Positions 15,522-24,375 of a stretch of DNA of 26,918 bases are shown piece after piece. The DNA is from Clostridia bacterium (GTDB lineage Bacteria > Bacillota > Clostridia > Christensenellales > UBA3700). Within the stretch, counting starts at the first letter, position 1. Each line of letters begins with the position of its first letter. The stretch lies in assembly GCA_029067255.1 (NCBI GenBank), contig JAIEEW010000133.1, forward strand, positions 1 to 26,918. Direction: 5' to 3'. Made by a program: the position numbers and the translations under genes. The notes beneath the pieces are model-generated. The model was given only the letters and a program-made list of their open reading frames with translations. It was not told the DNA's origin and did not search any database.

Positions 15522-18500
15522 CTAATGTACCCATTTATGGTAAAACCAATCGTTTGCTAAAAGTTTTTTATAACTCTCCTTAAATGGTATATCGCCATAT
15601 TTAAATCCGGGACTTGCTATTTTATTTAACAATTTCTCGCCGTCTTTTAAGTAACCGTTCATTAAATCTGCTTCTTTTATAAATGCTTCCATATCATTTT
15701 TGCACGGATAAAATTTTTCGCTTCCTTCCACTAACGTTCCTTTAAATTCTTTTACCTTAGATTTTATTGAAACTTCTCGGCGAGCCAGTGTTCCTTTACC
15801 TACGTATACATGTTCCGTTCCATCTTTCAATTTAACTTTGAATTCATACGCTCCAACTTCTTTTTTCTTACAAGCAGAATTATGTACGGCAATGCCATCG
15901 CCGTCGCCGACAAAATAAGTATGGTTGTCCGCTACTTCAAAGTTATAAACTTTGGCGGGACTATCAAGGATTTCATGCTGTACTTGCTCGACTATTACTT
16001 TCTCGCCGTTGACGTTGACGAGTACGTCGCCCGCTCTTAGATCTTCGGCGGATACCCAATCGTTGTTGGCATAGAATTTATGTCCGGGCGTTGCCGTAAC
16101 TTGCTGTCCGTCCGAAGTAGACACCGTAACCAATTCGTCTACTTCGTTTTCAAACGTCTGCAATACTCGCTTCTCCGACACCTTTCCGGTAGCAGGATTA
16201 TAACTCTTTACCTTATCTCCTACTCTTACGTCTTCTATACACTTGATCGCTCCGCCCGCCATAAGCACAACCGTGCCTGCGACAAAGCAGAATTTCATTT
16301 TGCCGAGAGCCTTTCCTACGCCGTGAATCAGTACGCCGGTAGCAAATCCCACGGTAAACGATTTGAGTATATCTTCTATGCTACCGCCGTCTGCCCAAGT
16401 CATTGCCGCTTCTGTCAAGCCGTCGATAAGACCTGCGCCGAACCAACCAACGCCCGGTATAGCGGAAAGAACGCCTGATACTGCCGCTACGCCCACGCGT
16501 AGCCAGTTGACTTGATCGAGTTTTTTGCCTTGAACGACAGTCTGCATGAAGACTTCCATTCCCGCGCCTATAAATGCGCCCATAATATACGGAGCCGCTG
16601 CGGTAGTAACTCCGCACGTTACCGTGCTGATTGCCGCGACTATAATTACGCCAACGCATATCATTCCTATCGCAACAATCGCTCCGGCAAGTCTATCCAA
16701 CCAAGTCGCTTTGTCTTCTTCTTCATGCGGGAATTCAAGTTTTGTAAGGTTGCCGTCCGCATCTACGGTATAATACTCGTTATTGCCAAGCGTCTTTTCC
16801 AAATCGTAGAATTCCTGTACGTCTATGCCCAATAAACTCTCATCTTGTTCGCTAAGAAGATATGCCGACAATGCCGAATAACTAATATAAACAAAGTTTA
16901 AAGTATCTACTGTAAAACCGTTTGCAGTCTGATCTGCAATATATTTTTCATATTCGCCTTTGGCTATCGCCGGATCAAGCATAGTATTAAGAGAAGTTGC
17001 TTTAATGGTAGTATCATTGCCAAGATTAGGATCATATACGCATCTTCCTTCGTCATAACTATATACAGCCCCGCTGTCTTTAATAAAGTATTCTTCTTCT
17101 ACAGGGAACGAACTATATTTTACTAATGTATCTTCTACACTATAAACTATGTATTTATTATTTGCCACATAATGACACGGTCCAAAATTTTGCGTATATG
17201 ATAACACATAACTGCAACTTTGTTTTTCTGGTTGAAAATCCTTGCTGGTTTGATAAAGTTCAATCCCATTACCTATATCTTCTTCCGTAATAACATACTG
17301 TCTAGGCAATGCGACAAACCCAGCGCCATAATATACAAAGCCATTATCGTCAACACTATACGCTTCTTGATAATTCGTATACCCAAAACCTAATACTTCT
17401 TCTTTGTTCGGCAAAACAATCATTGCTGGAAAAACGTTTATTTGATCATAATAATATAGATCAGTCATAACAATCGAATACAAGAACATCTCGTCTTCGG
17501 TCAAATCCAACTCATTCGTTATTTCGCTATCACGTATATTGCCAAGCACTTCTTCCTTACTAGGCTTTACTTCGTCGCTTAAAGTATTGTCAACGCTGTA
17601 ATTGCCCAACTCAAAGTTGTTGGCAACAACGGAATTATCTGTTACGCTTTCCGATTGAACGGGTACGACGTTGATTTCGTTGTTTATCTTATTAAAGACG
17701 CCGAGATCGCTCCAACCGCCAAACGCGCTTATAAACGTGATAACGACTATGAGCAAGAACGCGGTAAACAGCGTTACTGCGCCGTATTTACGCAATTTGT
17801 TCTGTCTTACGAATTCCTTATCGGAGAACGATTCTCTGCCGTATATCGGCGATACGGATTGCGTATTTATCTCAAAGGCTTTTCTCTTTCTCCTTACGAT
17901 ATAAACCAAGAATACCGTAAATATCAAACCAAGCATGCTTATCATTCCGCCCAATGCGACTTTGCTCGCCGACGGTAAGGAATCAAACGTTCCGCTCAAT
18001 TTTTCTATTTCAATATCCGTACCGCTTTGGACGGCTGTCGTACCTTTCGCTATCCACAGCGCTTTAAGTACGATTTTTCCGTCTACGTCGCTAGGTACGG
18101 TCATTGAGAAATCGGAATAAATCTTACCGCTTGTCGAAGTGGTCTGCCAAATCCAGCCTACAAATACAAAACCTGCTCTGGTAACGTTGGGAAGAGAAAT
18201 CGTTGTTCCCGCCGCGACTTGAAGACTGTCGCTTGAAAGCAATTCTCCGTCAATGAAATGTATTCTTATTCTACCGCCCGTACCGCTTTGCAAAGCGTCT
18301 TCGTCCTGCTCGCTTTCGCGTACCCACAATGCGTCCAGTCGCAGATATTCTACGTTTGCAAGCGACGTTATCTGTCCATAATATACTTTGTTGTTTCCGT
18401 CGGTTTCTTTCTCTCTCCAACCGAAGAAGGTATAACCGGTTCTGGTCGGGAAAGGCAACGTAACCTTATCGCCGACGTGCGCTTGAATAGACTGATTAAG

Positions 18501-21446
18501 ATTACCGTCATAAAGCGCTATTTCGGTAGTCTTAAAGTGCCATACCGCGACAAAAGTCGGATTTGCCGACGTAGGTATATATTCGCCGTTATACACCGCG
18601 CCGCCATACTCCCAACCGCCGAAAGTCCAACCGTCTTTGCTTGCCGTAGGAAGTTGGATAGGTTCGCCTATCTCGACTTTCATTCTATCAATAATTTCTC
18701 CGCCGTCGGTATCGAAATCGAGATACGTATACTTTTGAGAGATCTGCTGCCAGACGTAAAGCGCGCCGCTCTTTTGGGGAACGAATACGTTGTCCGCAAT
18801 AAGTTCGTCTTCATAAAGCCATCCGTCGAAAACAAACAGTTCGCTTTGAAGTTTAGGTATGGGAAGTTGTATTTCCTGACCTACGAAAACGTGATAATGC
18901 TTTGTTATTTCGTCGTCTTCCTGCTCGAGTTGCAGATATACGTCCGCATAGCCGACAGGCGCGCTTATAATAACGCTGAATTCGACTGTGTTGCCCAATC
19001 TATCGGCAAGGGTAAAATCGTATACGCCGCCGTCAGAAAACCACATATCCGATACTTCGTCGAAATTATATATGGAAGTTTCGTTATTATGCTTGATTTT
19101 TACTATACTGTACAAATCCAATTCATTTGACAATGATTTTAATATGAATCCATTCAGACCGCTTTCAGTAACGGTATTGTTTTTGCTAAAAGTCTTTTCA
19201 ATAAATTTGCCGTTTCTAAACAGACTTAACGTAGCCGTACCGCTCATCTCTCCCGGTCTGACATAAACGGTGTCGTATTCGCAGACCGCATTGTTGGAAT
19301 TAGTTTCACGGACAGTATACACGCCGCTCGGAGCATTAGCCGAAACCAACTGATATTCGACTGATACTCCATAAACTATATCGTACGTTTTTTTAGTAGC
19401 CTTGTGAGTAAGCGTAACAGTATTACTTTCAAAGTCGGCGACCTTGAGAAACGCGAAATTCATTACTCCTTCTTCTATTTCGCCCGTATCGGGAGAAACG
19501 TAACGGTACTTTCGTCCGTTCAGAGAAGGCAATCCCGCTTTCATATATGATTGTTCCGTATCGTTTGTAAATACAATAACGTCTTTTGTAAAATTCATTT
19601 CCAGAATTTTATCGTCCGCAACGTCGGCAGTTTGGTAACTTTCCGGATCTGTGGAATCAAAATAGCGTTCGACAATCAACGATTTAATATTTTTATCGAC
19701 TGCCGTTAGAACGTCTTTTTGCGACGCATACGTTTTGCCGTCGTATACGTAATTTCCTTTATTCTTACTTATTTTTGCGCGCTCTATCTCATAAGCGAAA
19801 TCGTACGCGCCGCCGAAATCTGAAAATGCAAAGATAGCGTTGCCCGCGCCCTTTGTAGGCATCACTACTGCATAATACTTACTCTGCATATCGGAAAAAC
19901 TGTACAATCCGTTCAGATACGCTTCGTTTACAGACGGATCTTTCGACGTGTCTTTATCCACGATTTCAAATCTGAAAGTAAAGTGGAACAAATCTCCGGA
20001 AATATCTTTGCCTGTCAAATATCTGGGATTGCCCCAAAATTCCGCTTTATATATACCTTCTTCGTAAATAGTGCCTTGCAACGTTTTCGTCTTATAATCC
20101 GATCCGTGATTTTGAGCAATATTCCTGACAAAGACTTCCTTGCCTTCGTCTTCTATTTTATATAGTTTTCCTACAACGGGAGCAACAGTTCCGTCCGTCG
20201 CGTTAAGATTCCACGTCGCTTTTCCCGCAACGTAAGCGGGATATTCTCCAGTCGTATATACTCTCTGACTGTCGGGAGTAAAAAGACTTTGACCGAAATA
20301 ACCCACTACGGCGTCGTTGACTTCCCGTCGATCGACGAAAATTGTGTGTTTAATACTTTTTCCGAGTTCGCGATTTATAGTGAAATCGTAGCGACCGTGG
20401 TCAAGAAATACCTGTCCATCATAAGCCGTATGCTCTTCTCCGCCGTTGAATCTGTATTTTATATCGTAAGCCTCGACGCCCATCGTATCTACTCTGAATC
20501 CGTTGAGAGTTACGTCCCCGTCGAGTATCGTTTCGAAATCATCGATAGATATTGCGCCGCTGCCTTCGTCGTCGCCTACCTTTCCAAATGTACTTGCGTT
20601 ATGGAAAAGCACCGCTCCCGAGTTCTGTACCAAATAAAACTGGGCGGTTTCCAACATATTTACGTATTCGGTTTCCGTTTTGGTTTTAGTCATTCCCAGC
20701 CAATTTTTGTAATCCCAACTGGTGGTAATTTTCAATTCGTAAGCAAACGTCAACTTAATAAATACGCCTGCGGACAAGTCTTTGCCGGACGGAGTATAAA
20801 GAGTATAATAATTAGTGCGATAGAATTGATCGAGCGGAACTACTTCGGTAAAATCCACGGTATGCAGACTGGTTTTGCTTTCGCCGTCTTTGGTCTGCCA
20901 CTCCCACGCGCCGTTCGGCTCGCTCTTCTTTTGGAAAATAAACGCGCCCGTACCTATTACGCCCAGTCTATCTATATCTCCGACTTTCTGCGCCGTGTCG
21001 TCAGATATCGAATATACTTGCGTCTTATAGTATCCGTCGTCATAAATACGTCTTTTACTCAGTTCTTCTGGATTGTTGAAATTGTAAGACAACTTTATCG
21101 ACACTGAATTGCCCGTAACTCCATAAGCGCTGTAGCCGGAAATATTGCCTTTGTCGATCAACGGAGTCGTCAAATCGCTTTCCGTACTTACAGAAAGATT
21201 AACAAGATTATTTTTCAAAGGATGATTGTAAATCGAGACTTTCTTGTCTTCGCTCTCTTTGTAGCCTTTGTTATCTTCCAGTTTGTACGCGTTGACCCCT
21301 ATCGACGCCGACCTGGTTTGCGTCGCCGCTTTCTCCTGAGCAGCATAAACGGCGTTATCTTCAAAGTCCCCCAAACTCAAAGAGATGCCCAACCCCAATC
21401 CTAAACAAAGCAGTAATGTCAAACATACGGTAATTATCTTTTTCAT
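15522..21446 (-). CDS. Giant surface polymorphic toxin: InlB repeats, Hint, GIY-YIG-like tip
   Basis: A 1974-residue protein. A Sec signal peptide (1 to about 35, hydrophobic core ending VYAA) starts it. About 790 residues of beta-rich sequence follow, with no family recognised. Four Listeria-Bacteroides/InlB-type repeats cover about 830-1133 (for example GYTFFGWREKE, GFVFVGWIWQT). Membrane segments lie at about 1165-1186, followed by RRKRK, and about 1221-1247. A region rich in Tyr and acidic residues (1250-1575) has no recognised fold. A Gly/Ala-rich hydrophobic pretoxin region covers 1583-1680. A Hint domain covers 1720-1856, starting CFVAGT and ending VHN-S; Cys1720, a TPGHKF motif and His1855-Asn1856 support self-cleavage. 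The 118-residue tip resembles a GIY-YIG (URI) nuclease: YEF, YVG (1881-1883), Arg1889/1890, Glu1920 or 1925, Asn1941. It likely releases a DNA-cutting tip. No WXG/LXG or RHS parts are seen. Confidence 0.88.
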   Translation of the reverse strand: MKKIITVCLTLLLCLGLGLGISLSLGDFEDNAVYAAQEKAATQTRSASIGVNAYKLEDNKGYKESEDKKVSIYNHPLKNNLVNLSVSTESDLTTPLIDKGNISGYSAYGVTGNSVSIKLSYNFNNPEELSKRRIYDDGYYKTQVYSISDDTAQKVGDIDRLGVIGTGAFIFQKKSEPNGAWEWQTKDGESKTSLHTVDFTEVVPLDQFYRTNYYTLYTPSGKDLSAGVFIKLTFAYELKITTSWDYKNWLGMTKTKTETEYVNMLETAQFYLVQNSGAVLFHNASTFGKVGDDEGSGAISIDDFETILDGDVTLNGFRVDTMGVEAYDIKYRFNGGEEHTAYDGQVFLDHGRYDFTINRELGKSIKHTIFVDRREVNDAVVGYFGQSLFTPDSQRVYTTGEYPAYVAGKATWNLNATDGTVAPVVGKLYKIEDEGKEVFVRNIAQNHGSDYKTKTLQGTIYEEGIYKAEFWGNPRYLTGKDISGDLFHFTFRFEIVDKDTSKDPSVNEAYLNGLYSFSDMQSKYYAVVMPTKGAGNAIFAFSDFGGAYDFAYEIERAKISKNKGNYVYDGKTYASQKDVLTAVDKNIKSLIVERYFDSTDPESYQTADVADDKILEMNFTKDVIVFTNDTEQSYMKAGLPSLNGRKYRYVSPDTGEIEEGVMNFAFLKVADFESNTVTLTHKATKKTYDIVYGVSVEYQLVSANAPSGVYTVRETNSNNAVCEYDTVYVRPGEMSGTATLSLFRNGKFIEKTFSKNNTVTESGLNGFILKSLSNELDLYSIVKIKHNNETSIYNFDEVSDMWFSDGGVYDFTLADRLGNTVEFSVIISAPVGYADVYLQLEQEDDEITKHYHVFVGQEIQLPIPKLQSELFVFDGWLYEDELIADNVFVPQKSGALYVWQQISQKYTYLDFDTDGGEIIDRMKVEIGEPIQLPTASKDGWTFGGWEYGGAVYNGEYIPTSANPTFVAVWHFKTTEIALYDGNLNQSIQAHVGDKVTLPFPTRTGYTFFGWREKETDGNNKVYYGQITSLANVEYLRLDALWVRESEQDEDALQSGTGGRIRIHFIDGELLSSDSLQVAAGTTISLPNVTRAGFVFVGWIWQTTSTSGKIYSDFSMTVPSDVDGKIVLKALWIAKGTTAVQSGTDIEIEKLSGTFDSLPSASKVALGGMISMLGLIFTVFLVYIVRRKRKAFEINTQSVSPIYGRESFSDKEFVRQNKLRKYGAVTLFTAFLLIVVITFISAFGGWSDLGVFNKINNEINVVPVQSESVTDNSVVANNFELGNYSVDNTLSDEVKPSKEEVLGNIRDSEITNELDLTEDEMFLYSIVMTDLYYYDQINVFPAMIVLPNKEEVLGFGYTNYQEAYSVDDNGFVYYGAGFVALPRQYVITEEDIGNGIELYQTSKDFQPEKQSCSYVLSYTQNFGPCHYVANNKYIVYSVEDTLVKYSSFPVEEEYFIKDSGAVYSYDEGRCVYDPNLGNDTTIKATSLNTMLDPAIAKGEYEKYIADQTANGFTVDTLNFVYISYSALSAYLLSEQDESLLGIDVQEFYDLEKTLGNNEYYTVDADGNLTKLEFPHEEEDKATWLDRLAGAIVAIGMICVGVIIVAAISTVTCGVTTAAAPYIMGAFIGAGMEVFMQTVVQGKKLDQVNWLRVGVAAVSGVLSAIPGVGWFGAGLIDGLTEAAMTWADGGSIEDILKSFTVGFATGVLIHGVGKALGKMKFCFVAGTVVLMAGGAIKCIEDVRVGDKVKSYNPATGKVSEKRVLQTFENEVDELVTVSTSDGQQVTATPGHKFYANNDWVSAEDLRAGDVLVNVNGEKVIVEQVQHEILDSPAKVYNFEVADNHTYFVGDGDGIAVHNSACKKKEVGAYEFKVKLKDGTEHVYVGKGTLARREVSIKSKVKEFKGTLVEGSEKFYPCKNDMEAFIKEADLMNGYLKDGEKLLNKIASPGFKYGDIPFKESYKKLLANDWFYHKWVH

Positions 21447-21516
21447 TTTCGTCTTTTGTCCTTTTTTCGGTTTTCGTCGGTCGCTATTCCAGAACGTTTT
21501 ACCTTATTTTTTGATT

Positions 21517-21546
21517 ATGATAAACTTGCAAATTGCAAAAAGTCAA
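21517..21546 (-). promoter_or_regulatory. Toxin gene promoter
   Basis: On the minus strand TTGACT (21541-21546) and TATCAT (21517-21522) are 18 bases apart. The implied start near 21510 gives a leader of about 64 bases. The ribosome binding site before the ATG at 21446 is only a weak AAAAGGACAAAAG. The -35 box overlaps the first GTCAAC box of the upstream array. Confidence 0.5.
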
Positions 21547-21628
21547 CTGATTTTTGTCAACAAAAGTTAACATTATAGGGTTTTGGAGTTAACATCTTGT
21601 CAACAAAAGTTAACATTGCCCTGTTGAC
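21542..21628. repeat. Array of seven GTYRAC boxes upstream of the toxin promoter
   Basis: GTCAAC, GTTAAC or GTTGAC occurs starting at 21542, 21556, 21566, 21588, 21599, 21609 and 21623. Steps are 14, 10, 22, 11, 10 and 14 bases, close to whole turns of DNA in the middle. Within it a 20-base unit, TGTCAACAAAAGTTAACATT, is repeated exactly at 21555-21574 and 21598-21617, 43 bases apart. GTTAACAT recurs three times, 22 and 21 bases apart, the spacing typical of LytTR-type regulator sites. The array lies just upstream of the -35 box, as for an activator. Together with the neighbouring terminator it accounts for most of the gap 21447-21755. Confidence 0.7.
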
Positions 21629-21630
21629 AA

Positions 21631-21687
21631 GCAAAAAACGGCACTTTTTCTTGCCGTTTTTGCGTTTTAGAAAAATTTTGTCTAAAA
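21631..21687 (-). terminator. Terminator of the ABC transporter operon
   Basis: A 12-bp stem with one bulged A (21631-21643 with 21652-21663, core CGGCA/TGCCG) is followed on the minus strand by T6. It lies about 90 bases past the last permease stop. A second weaker hairpin, TTTTAGA (21665-21671) with TCTAAAA (21681-21687), lies just before it in the direction of transcription. Confidence 0.8.
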
Positions 21688-21755
21688 GTTCATTCAAGGA
21701 CTTTTTCCGCTTTTTTCTTGTTGCTCACCCCGCTCAAACGCTCTTGCAAATTGCG

Positions 21756-22541
21756 TCAAACCAAAGCGGTTTTGTTCAATACCAAATTGCTGAGCGCGCC
21801 AAAGCCGACTGCGAAAATCGCTCCGCCAGCAAGACACATAAACACGTTGACAACGGTGGAATCAAGCGGCGTTATCATCGGTATCATTGTGAACAACAAC
21901 ATACTTACCGCGAACGATCCAAGAATCGAAAGCCATAATTTTTGCTTTGCCGCAACGCTTACAAGCAAATAAATCGCAACAAAAACCGCAGCCAACAGTA
22001 TTTTGGATACTATACACATAAAGATTCCGCTTGCGCCTGCGCTACCTACGTCAAACGACAGTCCCGCGATCGCGCCGCCTATCATCGCTCCGACAAAATA
22101 TGCGAGCAACATTATTGCTCCGCCGACGTATCCAACGAGAGTCTTTGAGATTACGTAATCGCTTTTTTTGGAACGGATGGTAAAAAGATTTTTTGCATAG
22201 CCGCTTTTGAAATCGTCGGCGACGAATATGCTCACCAAAATCGCTATAATAAAATATATCATATTTATGTTGCACATACTCGTCAAGCCCATTGACATTT
22301 CCGCGCCGCTTAAAGCCCCCAAAGATTGCCAAGCGTTGGTAAAAGTATCTGCCGCCGCTTCTACGCCGTTTGCGGGCGCTGTTGATACGGCTGTCGTCAT
22401 TACCAAAATCAGTATAGGCATAGCAAAACAAACGCCAGCCATAATATAGATAAGCGGCATGGTAAACATTCTCTTAAAATCCACTTTGAGCATGCTTTTC
22501 AATCTTTTTCCAAAACCTTGTTTTTCAAATTGCATTTCCAT
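21756..22541 (-). CDS. ABC-2 type permease (antimicrobial-peptide resistance type)
   Basis: A 261-residue integral membrane protein with about six hydrophobic segments. It has a first helix near 30-52 after a basic cytoplasmic start (FGKRLKSMLKVDFKRMF), then a loop and a second helix near 92-112. The family-typical DDFKSGYAKNLFTIRSKKSDYVISKT motif follows near 115-140, and three or four helices run to the end. That motif is shared with LanE/BcrB-type permeases of lantibiotic and bacitracin export pairs. The ATG is one base after the ATPase stop with AAGGAG 10 bases before it, so the pair is coupled. It forms the channel for the ATPase encoded before it. The substrate is unknown; peptide removal from the membrane is inferred. 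Confidence 0.85.
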   Translation of the reverse strand: MEMQFEKQGFGKRLKSMLKVDFKRMFTMPLIYIMAGVCFAMPILILVMTTAVSTAPANGVEAAADTFTNAWQSLGALSGAEMSMGLTSMCNINMIYFIIAILVSIFVADDFKSGYAKNLFTIRSKKSDYVISKTLVGYVGGAIMLLAYFVGAMIGGAIAGLSFDVGSAGASGIFMCIVSKILLAAVFVAIYLLVSVAAKQKLWLSILGSFAVSMLLFTMIPMITPLDSTVVNVFMCLAGGAIFAVGFGALSNLVLNKTALV

Positions 22542-22542
22542 T

Positions 22543-23442
22543 TCAGCGATTCTCCTTATTCATTAAATCTATATAATACTCTTCCAATCCGATTTTATCC
22601 GTTTTGATTTCCGTAACCAAAACATCGTTTTCATAGAGAAAACGGGCGACGTCTTCGGCTTTCGCGTCGTCATAGACGCGGATATAATCGTTTTCGATTT
22701 CTGCGCGCGAATATTTGTTTTTGAGCGCTTTCAACGCTTCGTCCGTTTTGTCAGTCTTCAAAGCGACGTATACTCGGCAATCGGATTCAAGTTCTTCCGC
22801 GCTCATTTCTTTTATCATTTCTCCGCCGCGTACAATTCCGTAATGCGTCGCGATTTTTTCAAGTTCGCCCAAAATATGCGACGACACCAACACCGTACAA
22901 TTATAGTTTTTTGTGATATCGATCAGCGTTTCGCGCATTATTCTCATTCCGTCCGCGTCTAGTCCGTTTATCGGTTCGTCCAAAACCAGCAACATGGGAT
23001 TACCCAACAAAGCCATAGCGATACCTATGCGTTGTTTCATACCAAGCGAACAGTTTTTGAATTTATTTGACGCCGAGCCTTCCATTCTTACGATCTTAAG
23101 CGCTTTTCTTACTTCGTCTTTCGCGTTCGAGATGCCGAGATTAGCGGCTTGCAACATCATATTGTTCCAAACGCTGTAATTAGGAAAACACCCCGGCGCT
23201 TCGATAAGCGAGCCTATTCTCGCTCTTACGTCCGCATCTTTGCTATCCCGTCCGAAGAGTTTGACTTCTCCGCTATTTGGCGCGAGCAAACCGCAAATAA
23301 TCTTTTCGGTCGTAGATTTTCCACTACCGTTTTCTCCGATAAATCCATAAATACTGCCTACCGGCACTGTCATATTCAGACCTTTAAGGGCTTGTTTCTG
23401 CCCAAAATTCCTAGTAAGATTTCTTATTTCTATCGCGTTCAT
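22543..23442 (-). CDS. ABC transporter ATPase, LanF/BcrA type (pair 2)
   Basis: A 299-residue ATPase. Walker A is GENGSGKST (36-44), the signature is CSLGMKQR (131-138), Walker B is LLVLDEP (151-157) and the switch His is His189 (VSSHILG). The Q-loop Gln is replaced by Glu81 (SLIEAPGCFP), the 'E-loop' described for lantibiotic-immunity ATPases such as NukF. The last 90 residues form the C-terminal extension usual in this group. It powers the permease encoded just after it. It is a close paralogue of the pair-1 ATPase, with the same residue numbering through the whole core, so the two pairs arose by duplication. Start ATG at 23442 follows a hairpin-rich 110-base gap. Confidence 0.93.
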   Translation of the reverse strand: MNAIEIRNLTRNFGQKQALKGLNMTVPVGSIYGFIGENGSGKSTTEKIICGLLAPNSGEVKLFGRDSKDADVRARIGSLIEAPGCFPNYSVWNNMMLQAANLGISNAKDEVRKALKIVRMEGSASNKFKNCSLGMKQRIGIAMALLGNPMLLVLDEPINGLDADGMRIMRETLIDITKNYNCTVLVSSHILGELEKIATHYGIVRGGEMIKEMSAEELESDCRVYVALKTDKTDEALKALKNKYSRAEIENDYIRVYDDAKAEDVARFLYENDVLVTEIKTDKIGLEEYYIDLMNKENR

Positions 23443-23467
23443 ATAAACCGCCTTTCATAGTTATTTT

Positions 23468-23556
23468 CGTTGCTTTCGCAACGTTGGTATTAGAGTAAGT
23501 GTTTTTGATTTGCCCGCTTTTGGCAAATATCCGTTCCGTTGATCCGATAAGATCAA
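23468..23556 (-). other. Three intercistronic hairpins between the ABC pairs
   Basis: In message order: TTGATC/GATCAA (23539-23556, overlapping the permease stop), ATTTGCC/GGCAAAT (23508-23528), and CGTTGC-GAAA-GCAACG (23468-23483), a 6-bp stem capped by a GNRA tetraloop. None has a T tract, so termination is unlikely. They may protect message ends or tune the second pair's expression. The cluster is seen directly; the role is inferred. Confidence 0.5.
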
Positions 23557-24374
23557 TAAACGTCGCGTTTGTTTAATATCAGCGTTCCAAGAACGTTGTA
23601 GATTACCGCCCAAGCCGCCGATACGACGAGACATACGATCACCGATATAAAATTTGCTGAAAGACAAGCGTAGACCGACGAGCCGTACAAGAATATATTG
23701 AGTAACGGCGAATTCCCTACTATTGCCGCTACTCCGATAATAGGGATACCAGTACCAAGAACAAAACACAGCGCAATTGAAATACCGAAACGCGAACGGA
23801 AAATGACGTTGATAAAGGTATAAAGACTTGCCCATCCAAAACTCATCAGCATTTTACCTAAAATCGCGCAGATAAGAGAACCCGCGTTTACAGAAAACGA
23901 TAATCCCGTAAACATGCCCGATAAAACGCCGCCGATCAGATAAGTTAAGCACATACACGCCATAGAAAATACGCCTATCAAAGTTTTGGATATCATATAA
24001 TCCTGCTTTTTTGCGTGAGTGGTAAATAATTGCTTGACGTAACCGCTCTTATAGTCGTGTCCTATAAATATGGAGATCATTATGCCACAGAAAATAAACA
24101 CCATATTCATATTAGCGTATTCGCCCATATCGCTTATGACGTACAACGGCGAATTTGCGGCTATAATCTGCCACGCATTGGTAAACATGGAAGTCTTTTC
24201 CCCTTCGTCGCCCGTTGCTCCCATTGATACAAGCGCGGGTATCAGCGCGGCAATAATTAAGAAGATATACAATAAAGGCGTATGGAACAGACGGTAAAAG
24301 TCCACGCCCAACATACCCTTTATTCTTTTGAAAAATCCCTGCGATTCGAATTTAAGTTCCTTCGCGTTTTCCAT
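23553..24374 (-). CDS. ABC-2 type permease (antimicrobial-peptide resistance type, pair 1)
   Basis: The ATG at 24374 is chosen over one at 24383, because AAGGAG then lies 10 bases upstream; it is one base past the ATPase stop. The 273-residue protein is a paralogue of the later permease: a basic start (FFKRIKGMLGVDFYRLF), a first helix near 30-50, then HDYKSGYVKQLFTTHAKKQDYMISKT, the counterpart of the family motif, and further helices to the end. It ends NKRDVY. It pairs with the preceding ATPase. The first external loop (GDEGEKTSMFTNAWQIIAANSPLYV) differs from the other copy, which may reflect a different peptide target. Confidence 0.85.
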   Translation of the reverse strand: MENAKELKFESQGFFKRIKGMLGVDFYRLFHTPLLYIFLIIAALIPALVSMGATGDEGEKTSMFTNAWQIIAANSPLYVISDMGEYANMNMVFIFCGIMISIFIGHDYKSGYVKQLFTTHAKKQDYMISKTLIGVFSMACMCLTYLIGGVLSGMFTGLSFSVNAGSLICAILGKMLMSFGWASLYTFINVIFRSRFGISIALCFVLGTGIPIIGVAAIVGNSPLLNIFLYGSSVYACLSANFISVIVCLVVSAAWAVIYNVLGTLILNKRDVY

Positions 24375-24375
24375 T

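Noticed and set aside
15522..16289. Intein in a host gene
   Set aside because: The Hint domain is followed by a short tip and a stop, with no C-terminal extein of the same protein and no homing endonuclease; the pretoxin role fits better.
18258..19130. A 290-codon open frame on the + strand
   Set aside because: It lies antisense inside the toxin gene, has no ribosome binding site and its translation is rich in Arg, Tyr and Val without domain pattern; a shadow of the real frame.
20289..21107. A 272-codon open frame on the + strand
   Set aside because: Also antisense to the toxin gene, with no plausible start signal or recognisable motif.
21555..21617. Possible CRISPR-like repeat
   Set aside because: Only two 20-base units with a 23-base interval that itself contains the same box; no further units and no cas genes. 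A promoter operator array explains it better.
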